Shown here in pieces: positions 1 through 8,852 of a stretch of DNA of 64,000 bases (the first letter of the stretch is position 1; each line of letters starts with the position of its first letter). Under the pieces are notes generated by a model that did not search any database, was not told the origin of the DNA, and saw only the letters and a list, made by a program, of their open reading frames with translations. Origin of the DNA: an uncultured Verrucomicrobiae bacterium (lineage in GTDB: Bacteria > Verrucomicrobiota > Verrucomicrobiia > Limisphaerales > AAA164-E04); contig OX638380.1 in the NCBI GenBank assembly GCA_951813855.1, positions 4,370,518 to 4,434,517 on the forward strand. Direction: 5' to 3'. The translations under genes were made by a program, and so were the position numbers.

Positions 1-208
1 TCCGGAGGGAAGCCACGTCTATTTCGTGCACAGTTATTATCCGGAGCCGGCCGAGGCGGAGATAATCAGCAGCCGTACTTCCTACGGCGTTCGTTTCGCT
101 TCGGCCGTCTGGAAGGCCAACGTGTTCGCCACGCAGTTTCATCCGGAAAAGAGCCAGGAAGTGGGCTTGCGGATGCTGCGAAATTTCATCGGTTTGACCG
201 AACCGTGA
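1..208 (+). CDS. hisH: Imidazole glycerol phosphate synthase, glutamine amidotransferase subunit (3' end only)
   Basis: Partial gene: the window opens inside it, and the reading frame begins at base 2. The visible last 69 codons contain the C-terminal part of a class I glutamine amidotransferase, with the motif FATQFHPEKSQEVGLRML that carries the catalytic His and Glu, then the usual C-terminal NF. HisH releases ammonia from glutamine and passes it to HisF to make imidazole glycerol phosphate in histidine biosynthesis. The segment VYFVHSYY followed by a tyrosine-glycine pair is typical of HisH rather than of other amidotransferases. No his genes follow; a superoxide dismutase gene lies 150 bases downstream. 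The family call is firm; the N-terminal half cannot be judged. Confidence 0.9.
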   Translation, partial: PEGSHVYFVHSYYPEPAEAEIISSRTSYGVRFASAVWKANVFATQFHPEKSQEVGLRMLRNFIGLTEP

Positions 209-357
209 TTCGATGGCTCAGGGCGGGGCAACGTCGTGGCCTCGGATCATCGATTTCGGAAAGCATTTTAGAGTTGCGCTCGCTTCGGGCTTCGGTTAGG
301 CTTCGGGCTTATAACACTGGAGGAGGGAAGAACGCCTTTTAACCGGAATCAGTATCT

Positions 358-975
358 ATGGCCCACGAATTACCGAAATTGCCTTACGCTCCTGACGCTC
401 TGGAGCCCCACGTCGATGCCCAGACCATGGAGATTCATCATGGGAAGCATCATCAGACTTACGTGACCAAGTTGAACGGAGCCTTGTCCGGGCATCCGGA
501 ATTGGAGAGCAAGTCGCTTTGCGAACTGCTGGGCGACCTGAACGCCGTCCCGGAATCGATCCGGACGGCCGTACGCAACAACGGCGGCGGGCACGCCAAT
601 CATTCCTTTTTTTGGGAAATCATGGAGCCTAACGCCGGAGGCGTGCCGACGGCTCCCTTGGCCCGGGAGATCGAGGCCAGTTTCGGAAGTTTCGACTCGT
701 TCAAGGAGAAATTCGAAGCCGCCGCCGTGGCCCGGTTCGGCAGCGGCTGGGTTTGGTTGTTTCTGAATGGGGAAGGGAAGTTGGAAATCGGGTCCACGCC
801 CAATCAGGACAGTCCGGTCACCGAAGGAACGGGGAGGCCTCTGTTGGGTTGCGACGTTTGGGAGCATGCGTATTATCTCAAATACCAGAATCGTCGCCCG
901 GATTACGTGAAAGCTTTTTGGAACGTCGTCAACTGGGATCAGGTAGGCGAGAGGTTCGAAGACGCCAGGAATTAG
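358..975 (+). CDS. sodA: Superoxide dismutase, Mn/Fe family (Mn-like residues)
   Basis: A 205-residue cytoplasmic-type enzyme that disproportionates superoxide. The metal ligands are visible: His27 in MEIHHGKHH, the His of NHSFFW, and Asp and His of DVWEHAYY. Length and motif order match the Fe/Mn family exactly. The second-sphere residues (Gly in NNGGGHANHS and Gln in STPNQDSP) are those usually seen in manganese enzymes, so sodA is preferred to sodB, but metal choice is inference. There is no signal peptide. The ATG at 358 is chosen because the family N-terminus (HELPKLPYAPDALEPH) begins there; a purine-rich GGAGGAGGG lies about 30 bases upstream, too far for a normal ribosome site. A terminator follows about 125 bases downstream, so it is probably a single-gene unit. 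Confidence 0.95.
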   Translation: MAHELPKLPYAPDALEPHVDAQTMEIHHGKHHQTYVTKLNGALSGHPELESKSLCELLGDLNAVPESIRTAVRNNGGGHANHSFFWEIMEPNAGGVPTAPLAREIEASFGSFDSFKEKFEAAAVARFGSGWVWLFLNGEGKLEIGSTPNQDSPVTEGTGRPLLGCDVWEHAYYLKYQNRRPDYVKAFWNVVNWDQVGERFEDARN

Positions 976-1098
976 AAGTCGCGGACGCCTGCAGGGCGTC
1001 AGACGCAAGCGAATTGCAGGAGAACACCGGCAAGAGGGGCGCCACTCGTTAAGCAGTAGTTGCACAGAAAAGGCCCCTGTTGTCCCGTCTCGTTGCAC

Positions 1099-1133
1099 CA
1101 GGCCGTTCCGGGGATCCGGGACGGCCTTTTTTC
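1099..1133 (+). terminator. Rho-independent terminator after the superoxide dismutase gene
   Basis: An inverted repeat with arms AGGCCGT (1100-1106) and ACGGCCT (1121-1127), extended by further pairs near the loop, is followed directly by a run of six T. Placement between the dismutase gene and the next same-strand gene fits termination of the dismutase transcript. Confidence 0.85.
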
Positions 1134-1302
1134 TTGGTCGGACGGCGGTGAGGCCATGGGTACTTGAGCGGTTTTTTCCCTCGGGCGAATCGGCGGCGAT
1201 CACGGTATCAAGACGGGGTGAGTTCGCCAATCGAAGGGCTTGAATCGTTCGCTTTATCGGTGGCCGGCCGGTACCGGTAGAGAACGCTCAGCTAACGAAC
1301 CT

Positions 1303-3414
1303 ATGAACTGGATCGATTATTTGGTTTTGGCCGGATATTTCGGGGTGATTCTCTGGATTGGCCGGCTGGCCATGAAGCGCATCAAGCGGCAAGAAGATTT
1401 CCTTTTGGGAGGTCGATCGTTCGGGCGCGTCATTCAGGCGTTCGCGGCCTTCGGCGCCGGCACCGGTTCCTCCGATCCCGTCAACACCGCCCGAACGACC
1501 TTCACCAGCGGGATGAGCGGTATTTGGAGCGTCATGTCGTGGTTGTTTGTCACCCCGTTTTACTGGATCGCCGCGGTCTGGTATCGGCGCATGCGTCACT
1601 TGACCCTAGGCGACTGGTTCGTGGAGCGTTACGAGTCCAAACGGATGGGAATCGCTTATTGCGCCTTTGGGATTCTCTTTTACATGGTCTATATCTCCAT
1701 GCTGTTTTCGGCCATCGGCAAAGTGGCCGCTCCCTTGATCGGGGATACCTTCGTCCTGGGAGGGATTCAAGGGAACATGGAATACGTGCTCGTGCCGGTT
1801 TTGGCGGTGATCGTCGTGCTTTACGGGGTTTTCGGAGGCATGACGGCCGCCTATTGGACCGATGTGGTTCAAGGGATTTGCATCATTGTCCTGTCCCTTT
1901 TGCTGATTCCTTTCGGACTCAATGCGGTGGTTGAGCAATTCGGCGATCCGGAAAGCCAGGGAATTCTGGACGGATTCGCGATCATGCGGGATCAGTTGCC
2001 GGAATCCATGTTCGCCTTGATCGGTTCCGATAACGCCAGCGAATTTCCGTTGCATCGGATCGTAGCGGTCACGGTCATCCTGCTGGCGGGCGTCGTGGTC
2101 ATGCCTCATTTCATCGCGACCGGAGGCGGATCGGCCAAATCCGAATCCAGCGCCCGGATCGGCTTGGTGGCCGGAAATCTGGCCAAACGGTTCTGCACCA
2201 TCGGGTGGGCGCTTACCGCTTTGATCGTGTTGGTGTTGTATGCCGATCGAATCGAGGTCATGGCCGATCCCGATAAAGTGTGGGGCGTGGCCTCCCGGGA
2301 ATTACTCTGGCCGGGGCTGCGAGGCCTGATGCTCGCTTGCCTGCTGGCGGCATTGATGAGCTCGGTCGATTGCTACATGTTGGTCTGCTCAGGGCTACTG
2401 ATTCGCAACGTTTACGTTCCGTTCGTGAATCCCGAGGCGTCCGAAAAGCAGTGCCTGTTTCTGGCGAGAATCACCGGCGGAGTGGTCGTGTTCGGGGGAG
2501 TCGTGTTTTCCTTGTCGATCATGGACGTGTTTCGACAATTGCAGTTGACCTGGATCGTTCCGATGATTTTCGCGGTGCCGTTTTGGGTCGGCCTCTACTG
2601 GCGCCGGGCCACGACCGGAGCCGCTTGGGTGACCATCGGGTTTACCGTGGCGGTGTTTTTCGTCGTTCCCGGCCTGCTGCCTTCGGCCCTGCCCGGATTG
2701 CGGGCCGATTTCCGATTCACGAAGACGACTGAGATCGTCACGGTGACCAAGACGAGAGAGGCCACTCCTTCCGATGTCCGAAGGCGGCAAGCGGAACGAA
2801 CCGGACCGGACGGCGAAGATTTGCCGCCGTTATCCGTCGGCGACCGGTATACGGAAACTAAAACGACCGGGGGAGAAGCGATCTATTGGACGGGGGGCGT
2901 GAGACCCCGGGACATGAACGAACCTCGGCTCCGGGACGTATCGCGTACTACCAGCGGGAATGCCGAAATTCTGGTTCAGGCTTACGAAGGCTCATTGGAG
3001 GGAGTCGGTCAGTTCAAGCTGGATTTCTTGTTGTTCGATTTACTGGGGATCGAGATGCGGCGAATGCCGGGATCGACGTTGAAGACCTTGGAACTGTTAC
3101 CGAAAATCGTCGTCCCGTTTTTGGTGATGGTCTGCTGCAGCTTCCTGACTCGCCGCAATAGCCGGGAAGCGTTGGACCGGTACTACGCCAAGATGAAAAC
3201 TCCGGTGGCGAAGGATCCGGAACTCGACGCGCAAAAACTCGCCGAAGCGTACGCCCAGCTGGAACGAACGGAATCCCGGAAGTTGTTTCCCGGAACGGAT
3301 TTTGAATTCTGCCGTCCGCGTTTTGCGGATGTCGCCGGCTTTCTGATTACGTTCGGGCTCTGTTTCGCAATCGTCTGGCTGGCCGTTTGGGTCGCCAACC
3401 TTGGGGTTGGTTGA
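1303..3414 (+). CDS. Sodium:solute symporter family (SSS) membrane transporter
   Basis: A 703-residue polytopic membrane protein of the SSS/SglT class, which couples sodium entry to uptake of a small organic solute. The start MNWIDYLVLAGYFGVILWIG and the following KRQEDFLLGGRSFG are the family's first helix and loop, so the ATG at 1303 is preferred to a TTG at 1240 that would add 21 charged residues. Many hydrophobic helices follow. Unusual is a hydrophilic stretch of about 100 residues (genomic 2710-3010), rich in Thr, Arg and Glu, between two late helices, and a further soluble segment before the last helix at 3330-3405. The substrate cannot be deduced. It stands alone, convergent with the lipoprotein gene. 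Confidence 0.85.
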   Translation: MNWIDYLVLAGYFGVILWIGRLAMKRIKRQEDFLLGGRSFGRVIQAFAAFGAGTGSSDPVNTARTTFTSGMSGIWSVMSWLFVTPFYWIAAVWYRRMRHLTLGDWFVERYESKRMGIAYCAFGILFYMVYISMLFSAIGKVAAPLIGDTFVLGGIQGNMEYVLVPVLAVIVVLYGVFGGMTAAYWTDVVQGICIIVLSLLLIPFGLNAVVEQFGDPESQGILDGFAIMRDQLPESMFALIGSDNASEFPLHRIVAVTVILLAGVVVMPHFIATGGGSAKSESSARIGLVAGNLAKRFCTIGWALTALIVLVLYADRIEVMADPDKVWGVASRELLWPGLRGLMLACLLAALMSSVDCYMLVCSGLLIRNVYVPFVNPEASEKQCLFLARITGGVVVFGGVVFSLSIMDVFRQLQLTWIVPMIFAVPFWVGLYWRRATTGAAWVTIGFTVAVFFVVPGLLPSALPGLRADFRFTKTTEIVTVTKTREATPSDVRRRQAERTGPDGEDLPPLSVGDRYTETKTTGGEAIYWTGGVRPRDMNEPRLRDVSRTTSGNAEILVQAYEGSLEGVGQFKLDFLLFDLLGIEMRRMPGSTLKTLELLPKIVVPFLVMVCCSFLTRRNSREALDRYYAKMKTPVAKDPELDAQKLAEAYAQLERTESRKLFPGTDFEFCRPRFADVAGFLITFGLCFAIVWLAVWVANLGVG

Positions 3415-3463
3415 TTTGCCGACTCGATTCGGATTGCGCCGGGAACTTCAGGTTAAGCAAGAA

Positions 3464-3838
3464 CTACCGCATTCTCATGCGTTGCATTTCCCGGAATTGG
3501 TTGAGTTTCCGGTAGGCGGCATGGGCCCCGGTATCGCCGGCGGCCATGCCGCTCCCCAACTCCCTGCCGACGTAATCGATCAATTCCAGTTTGTCCTGCA
3601 CGGTCTTGCCTTTGGCGGTGAGACTGACGGTCGCCGAGTAATTGCCGTCGTCCAAGGCCTTGTCGATTTGGTCCATTACCTGATCCAGGGCGGTTTGGGT
3701 CTGAGAGTCGTCGCCTGCCGAAGCCATGCCGTCCGAATCCCCGGCTGGGGAAGCGGCGTCCTCGCCATTTCCTCCGCAGCCCGTCAGAAGGGCCGCGATC
3801 AGCAAAGGCAGGGCGGTTACTAGAATCTTCGAGTTCAT
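3464..3838 (-). CDS. Small putative lipoprotein
   Basis: A 124-residue protein beginning MNSKILVTALPL, with a hydrophobic signal and lipobox LLTGC (Cys21), followed by a Gly/Asp/Ser-rich linker. The remainder is a short helical region (ALDQVMDQIDKALDDGNY and onward) with no domain I recognise. The ATG at 3838 is chosen because the signal peptide starts there; a longer reading to 3982 would overlap the pseudopilin gene. It lies 28 bases downstream of the pseudopilin gene on the same strand, so the two are probably co-transcribed. Export as a lipoprotein is supported by sequence; function is unknown. Confidence 0.65.
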   Translation of the reverse strand: MNSKILVTALPLLIAALLTGCGGNGEDAASPAGDSDGMASAGDDSQTQTALDQVMDQIDKALDDGNYSATVSLTAKGKTVQDKLELIDYVGRELGSGMAAGDTGAHAAYRKLNQFREMQRMRMR

Positions 3839-3866
3839 TTCGTCGTTGGGGATTTTGGGTTGGTCT

Positions 3867-4741
3867 TTACCATCCGCCGGTGGGATGGCCCGGGTACCAG
3901 TACAGATCGTTGGGCAGGGGATTGGGTCTATTGGGGAAGCTGCTGTCCAGTGCGTTTCTTTTGCCTCTACCGACCATTTCATAGAATTTCCGGAAAGTCA
4001 AATTGACGGCATGCCCTCCGACTGCGCCCACCGTGGACCGGCCCCCGATGTCTTTGTAGGTCTCTCTCGAAATGCCGGCGCTGTGCCGTTGGGAAATGCC
4101 TTCGTCCGGGCGGTTGCCTGAGTCGTTGAACAGGAAGGGAGTGTTTTCGTCGGTTTCCCATTGGATGATATTGCCGGCTGTCAGGGAAGTGGTCTTGACG
4201 GTCGGATTGTTGGCGTTGTTATTGATGATCCATCCGTTCCAAGTGTAGCTGGTAATCTTGATCGGGCGTTGCAAAAACAGATTCCGTTTGGCGCCGCTGG
4301 ATTCCGATCGGTCCTTGGGGCAGATCATGATCTTATCGGCGTAACCGAGGTAGGTAGCCAGTTGGCCGTTGCGGAAACCTTCGTTGACCTGTCTTTCCAG
4401 TTGAGCGTTGAGGCCTGCCTGCGAAACGGGCCCGGCCCAAGGCTGTCCGGATCCGCCGCCGCCTTGATAGGCCCAGCTATCCGGTCCGCTGCCGTTACCT
4501 CCCCAACCGGGATGAGGCAGATGCTCCTCGTCATCACCGGCATACATGAGCATGGCCAGCATCAATTGTTTGGTGTTGTTGTAATCGACCGTGTTTTGTG
4601 CCTTGTCTTTCGCCTTCGAAAGGGCCGGTAACAGCATGCCAGCCAAGATGGCGATGATCGCTATCACCATCAAGAGCTCAATGAGGGTAAAAGCTAATTT
4701 GGAACGGAGTACGGATTGGCGGTTAGATCAGGCTGCTTCAT
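3867..4741 (-). CDS. Prepilin-type (type II secretion pseudopilin-like) protein, start disrupted by an apparent frameshift
   Basis: The body encodes a secreted protein of the verrucomicrobial/planctomycete prepilin-type group: motif KLAFTLIELLMVIAIIAILA, a helix ending MLLPALSKAKDKAQ, then a Gly/Trp/Asn-rich globular part with HSAG and a C-terminal GGHAVNLTF. Prepilin peptidase would cut before FTLIE. The only in-frame ATG (4673) lies inside the hydrophobic helix, after the cleavage motif, so it cannot be the true start. An ATG at 4741 preceded by GAGG starts MKQPDLTA in the neighbouring frame and meets a stop at 4696; the useful frame is open only from 4727. One indel near 4700-4725 would restore a normal leader. 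This is either a real frameshift (gene inactive) or a sequencing error. The lipoprotein gene follows. Confidence 0.7.
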
Positions 4742-5145
4742 AGGAAAACCTCATTCTCGACAATAACGAATGGCGATCAAGTCTTTTTTTTCGGAATCGG
4801 CACGATTTCCGCTCGTCTCGGAGGGCAATTGAATTGCCGGACAGGCTCCGGGGCGCTCGGGCGTCGAGCGAGGCTCTCGAAGGGCGGATAATTATCTGGC
4901 GGCTGCCGTCGACTCCGGTCGGATGACGAACCTTTCTCCAGAACGAGCCACTTTATCGTTTTGTTCGTCGGATAGCCGGGGGTCGAAAAAATTCGACGTT
5001 CGTTCGGCCCCGGAGGCGTCGTTTCGGAGGAGTCGGCTATCGGGGCGAAGGCCGTTCGAATTCGCGGAAGGTGTTCTAGCTCCCACCATTCCCCGAATTA
5101 GGGCGTTGCGTAACGGTTCCGATCGCAGTCTCGTCAAATTGCCGG
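4742..5145. other. Intergenic stretch, no gene recognised
   Basis: About 400 bases between the pseudopilin start and the end of the foldase gene. Short open frames here have no recognisable protein character. The pseudopilin promoter should lie near 4745-4800, where the sequence turns T/A-rich. Nothing else seen. Confidence 0.4.
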
Positions 5146-6834
5146 CTAGTTGGCAGCCTGCTCTTCGGAGTAAGTGGGAAAATTGACCAGGGTTTGCTCT
5201 TGCTGGATCCAGGAAAAATAGGCGTCTGATTGCCGGGCGTCGCGAAGCGTCGCCGTGTACTCGTCGAGTTCTTCCTCGATTTGTTCTTCGGATACTTCCT
5301 GAAAAGCTTTGAGGTACAGGATCATCGCACCGTCGAAGGTCGAGGAAGGTTCGCTGACTTCGCCGGCGCTCATGTCGAAGGCCAGATTCTTGAGCGTTTG
5401 CAGATTGGAGCGGGGATCGGCGTTCTCGAGAGTTTCGGTGGCGAGCGAAAAGAGGGGCATTTCGACCGGCGTGAAATGATGCGTTTGACAAATTTCTTCG
5501 AAGGTCGAGCCTTGGGCCAACCGGTTGGTGAGGGTGGCGTGGAATTCGTCGGCCGCCTGCCGCGCCGAGTCAAGGGATTGTTGTTCGTAGAAATCGGAGG
5601 TGACCTGGCCGCGGATTTCGTCCAAGGGCGGTATGAAACTCGGAATGATCGTGTCGAGTGCGAGGAGCACGACAGCGTCTTTGGTTTCCAGAGGCTGCAG
5701 GAACGGTTCGTCGTCGGTGAGTTGAAAGGCTTGCCCGACGATCTGCTGGGTTAGCCGGGGATCCAGCCCTAGTTCCGGTATCGTATCCCCCTGCGTGAAC
5801 GGTTCTGTCTGTTCGATCGCCAAACCTTGGGCCGCGGCCATCTCCAGCAGGTTTTCGGCTTGGTTGGGTTCTTTTTCGAAGAGTTCGACGGCGAATTCAC
5901 GTGCTTTGCTTTTGGCGATCGCCCAGCCCTCTTTCTCGAGCTCTTGCTGCCGGATTTCTTCCTTGGCCAGCGCCACGCCGGCTTCGTCGAGTTCGCTGTC
6001 GAGATCGTTGGTTCCTTTTGCCTGGTAAATCTGATCTACCAATTCGGCAAGGTTGGTTCTTTCGGTCAACTGCGTCTCGGCTTCGGCCAGGTAATTGGTC
6101 GAGGCGAAGCGTAGATAATGGAGTTGGCGTTGCGGCAGCTTCCGGTAGAGCGCCATCCGGTTGGTGTAGAACGTAGGGAGATCGTCCAGGCTGAGGCCGA
6201 GGTTGACGTAGTCGGACTTGGAGAAATACAAGGCTTGGGTTTCGGCCTGGCGATTTTGGTTCCGGTAGGAATACCGGGCTTCGCCGGGAGTGACGAGATT
6301 GCCCGGCAGTCCTACCATTCTCGATAACTGGATGATGGCGATCTGATTGCGGGCGAATTCGTGCAGGTCGGCTTCGGAGAGACCGCGTTGCGGCAGAACA
6401 TTGGCGACGAAGAAATCGTATTGCTCGGACTGGAATTGACTGACCTGATTGGTGTCTTCGCGGGTGAAGACGTTGACGACCCAACCGGCGGCGGCCTGAT
6501 CCGAAACCTTGATGCCGTAATCCTCCGCCTTGCGTTGCAACAACAAGCGGTTCTGGGCTTCTCGATCGATGTCGGGAGCGAACTGGTTGTTGCCGGAACC
6601 GGGCCATCGGCCGGTCCTGATGTAGTAATAGAGCATGGCGTCCCGGGCGGAATCGTTGAATTCCGTTTGGGTGATCGGCTGCCCGTCGATATAACCGACC
6701 ACGGCCTTGCGCCCGATGCTGCCGAGATTGTCGTATGAGACGTTCGGGGTAAAGAAGATCACGAAAGAGACAGTCACGATCCCGATAATCAGGATCAGGA
6801 GCCATTTTTGGTGTTTCCTAATATGGGCGAACAT
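5146..6834 (-). CDS. SurA/PpiD-like periplasmic foldase, membrane anchored
   Basis: A 562-residue protein starting MFAHIRKHQKWLLILIIGIV, with one transmembrane helix at about residues 11-31 and the rest predicted outside the cytoplasm. After the anchor comes a SurA_N-type segment (VVGYIDGQPITQTEFNDSAR), a long helical region with PpiD-like character, and a final part resembling a degenerate parvulin domain (FEEICQTHHFT...MSAGEVSEP). Family members assist folding of outer-membrane and exported proteins. I cannot see a complete rotamase active site, so chaperone rather than isomerase activity is more likely. ATG at 6834 is the natural start. It stands 200 bases from pheA on the same strand. Confidence 0.8.
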   Translation of the reverse strand: MFAHIRKHQKWLLILIIGIVTVSFVIFFTPNVSYDNLGSIGRKAVVGYIDGQPITQTEFNDSARDAMLYYYIRTGRWPGSGNNQFAPDIDREAQNRLLLQRKAEDYGIKVSDQAAAGWVVNVFTREDTNQVSQFQSEQYDFFVANVLPQRGLSEADLHEFARNQIAIIQLSRMVGLPGNLVTPGEARYSYRNQNRQAETQALYFSKSDYVNLGLSLDDLPTFYTNRMALYRKLPQRQLHYLRFASTNYLAEAETQLTERTNLAELVDQIYQAKGTNDLDSELDEAGVALAKEEIRQQELEKEGWAIAKSKAREFAVELFEKEPNQAENLLEMAAAQGLAIEQTEPFTQGDTIPELGLDPRLTQQIVGQAFQLTDDEPFLQPLETKDAVVLLALDTIIPSFIPPLDEIRGQVTSDFYEQQSLDSARQAADEFHATLTNRLAQGSTFEEICQTHHFTPVEMPLFSLATETLENADPRSNLQTLKNLAFDMSAGEVSEPSSTFDGAMILYLKAFQEVSEEQIEEELDEYTATLRDARQSDAYFSWIQQEQTLVNFPTYSEEQAAN

Positions 6835-7041
6835 AGATCGTTATCGCGTAATCCTACGGCGTTTCTCCTCGGCGAGCAAGCGTTCCGAACGCTTCGAGCC
6901 CCGGCGCCGCCCGCCGATGCTGAGCCGCGACGGGCCGTTCCCGAACGTCGCAGTAAAGTCGTTCCGGGCCAAACTCGACAATTGCCGTCGAAAAGAGGCG
7001 CCATTGATACGTTTCCCGGACGGTTTGTCAAGCGGATGTTC

Positions 7042-8151
7042 CTAATCGATCCGATCGTTGCGGGGATAGGAACCGAGCCATTTGACGTTGCCGCAGACGG
7101 CTTTTAATTCGTTGAGCGCGACTTTCAGAGCGGGATCCTCGATGTGCCCGTCGACGTCGATGAAGAAATAGTATTCCCAGGCCTTGAGTTTGCTCGGCCG
7201 GGATTCGATCTTGGTCATGTTGATGCGGTGCTGCAAAAACGGCGCCAAGGCGCTGTACAACGCGCCTACCTCGTCGGTGATGCGAAACATCAGGCTGGTC
7301 CGGTCCTTGCCGGTGGAGTGGCCGCAACGGGATTCCTCGCTCAAGACGAGAAACCGGGTGGCGTTTGCCGAGATGTCCTGGATATCGGATTCGAGAATGT
7401 GCAGGTGGTAATATTTGGCGGCCAGTCCGCTGGCGATGGCCGCCGAGTCGGTTTGGCCGGCCGCCAACTCGGCCGCGCGGGTGGTGGAGGAAGTCTCGAT
7501 GATTTCCGCCTGGGGAAGATTATTCTGGATCCATTTCCGGCATTGTCCCAAGGCTTGGGGATGAGTGTAGAGTTTCCGGACTTGGGATAATTCGGTGTTG
7601 GAAACCAGGCAATGGGAGATGTTCATGACGATTTGGGAGACCATTTTGAGGTCGCTTTCCATGAACATGTCCAGGGTGTTGGAGACGACTCCTTCGGTGG
7701 AATTCTCCACTGGAACCACGCCGTATTCCGAGCACCCCTTGCTGACTTCGTTGAACACTTCGCTGATGGTGTTTTGGGCGAAATAGCTCAGGCTGTGACC
7801 GAATTTTTTGAGGGCCGCTTGGTGCGTGAATGTCGCTTCCGGACCCAAGAAGGCGATCGACATGCTCTGTTCCAGGTTAATGGAACCGGACATGATTTCC
7901 CGGTAAATGGCGTTCAACGAACGGGGCGGCAACGGGCCGGCGTTAAGTTTCGTGATTTTGTCCAGCACGGATTGTTCTCGATGCGGGACGTAGATGCTGC
8001 CTCCGGTTCTTTGCTTGATCTCCCCGATGACCATGACGTGCATGGCGCGCTGGTTGAGCAATTCCACTAACTGGGCGTCGATGTCGTCGATCGCCTGGCG
8101 TTGTCGCTGCAGGTCGGATTCGCTAGTTTCCCGGTTGGTTTTCTGGGACAT
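7042..8151 (-). CDS. pheA: Bifunctional chorismate mutase / prephenate dehydratase
   Basis: A 369-residue P-protein that converts chorismate to prephenate and then phenylpyruvate in phenylalanine synthesis. Residues about 15-95 form the AroQ-type mutase helix bundle (RQAIDDIDAQLVELLNQRA). Residues about 97-280 form the dehydratase (IAFLGPEATFTHQAA, VPVENSTEGVV, NATRFLVL with the catalytic TRF). Residues about 285-365 form the ACT regulatory domain with ESRPSK, the phenylalanine-binding motif, so feedback inhibition by phenylalanine is expected. The ATG at 8151 overlaps the end of scpB by 29 bases, implying translational coupling. Confidence 0.95.
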   Translation of the reverse strand: MSQKTNRETSESDLQRQRQAIDDIDAQLVELLNQRAMHVMVIGEIKQRTGGSIYVPHREQSVLDKITKLNAGPLPPRSLNAIYREIMSGSINLEQSMSIAFLGPEATFTHQAALKKFGHSLSYFAQNTISEVFNEVSKGCSEYGVVPVENSTEGVVSNTLDMFMESDLKMVSQIVMNISHCLVSNTELSQVRKLYTHPQALGQCRKWIQNNLPQAEIIETSSTTRAAELAAGQTDSAAIASGLAAKYYHLHILESDIQDISANATRFLVLSEESRCGHSTGKDRTSLMFRITDEVGALYSALAPFLQHRINMTKIESRPSKLKAWEYYFFIDVDGHIEDPALKVALNELKAVCGNVKWLGSYPRNDRID

Positions 8152-8845
8152 CTTTCGCAGGTTCGTTGCCGGTGTCGCCGTCGGTGCCGGCCGTATTCGG
8201 ATCCGAATTGTCGCCTGGCGAGTCGGCGGCCGTCTCCAGTTTTTCTTCGACGGTTGGGATCGTCTCGGGGCGCTCGACCTTGATGCGGCGCAATTCGGGA
8301 GCGGCGGGGAGATCTTCCAAGGAACCGAGTCCGAATTGTTCCAGGAAGGCCTCCGTGGTGCCGTAGGTCATCGGGCGTCCGACGATCTCGGCCCGGCCGC
8401 GTTGCTCGATCAGGTTTTTTTCCAACAGGGTTTGCACGACGCCGTCGACGGATACTCCGCGGATCTGTTCGGCTTCGGCGCGAGTCAGAGGTTGGCGATA
8501 GGCGATGATCGCCAGCGTTTCCAAGGCCGGTTTCGACAGCTTGGCCGGACGCGGTTTCTGCCCAACCAGAGCGCGCACCCACGGGGCGTATTCGCTGCGC
8601 GAGACGAATTGCCAAGCTTCGGCCACGCAGACCAGCCGATAACTTCGTTGCGCCCGTTCGTGTTCTTCGGCCAACTCTTCGAGTTCCTTCTTGATTCTGT
8701 TGACGCTGGGTTTGCTCAGGGCCTTGTGTTGCCGGACTTCTTCGCTTTGCTCGGCGGTTGCGCGGCACAGTTCCCGGAGCTCGGCCGGATTCAGCGGCTT
8801 TTGGGTGGCGAACAGCAGCGATTCGAGGACCAGGCGCAAATCCAT
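8123..8845 (-). CDS. scpB: Segregation and condensation protein B
   Basis: A 240-residue protein made of two winged-helix domains, partner of ScpA and Smc in the chromosome condensation complex. Family signatures are MDLRLVLESLLFATQKPL at the start, LSKPALETLAIIAYRQPLTR in the middle and VGRPMTYGTTEAFLEQFGL near residue 170. The last 60 residues are an acidic, Asp/Pro/Asn-rich tail that is probably disordered. It lies 7 bases after scpA and overlaps pheA, so scpA-scpB-pheA form one operon. Confidence 0.95.
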   Translation of the reverse strand: MDLRLVLESLLFATQKPLNPAELRELCRATAEQSEEVRQHKALSKPSVNRIKKELEELAEEHERAQRSYRLVCVAEAWQFVSRSEYAPWVRALVGQKPRPAKLSKPALETLAIIAYRQPLTRAEAEQIRGVSVDGVVQTLLEKNLIEQRGRAEIVGRPMTYGTTEAFLEQFGLGSLEDLPAAPELRRIKVERPETIPTVEEKLETAADSPGDNSDPNTAGTDGDTGNEPAKDVPENQPGN

Positions 8846-8852
8846 TAGGAGG

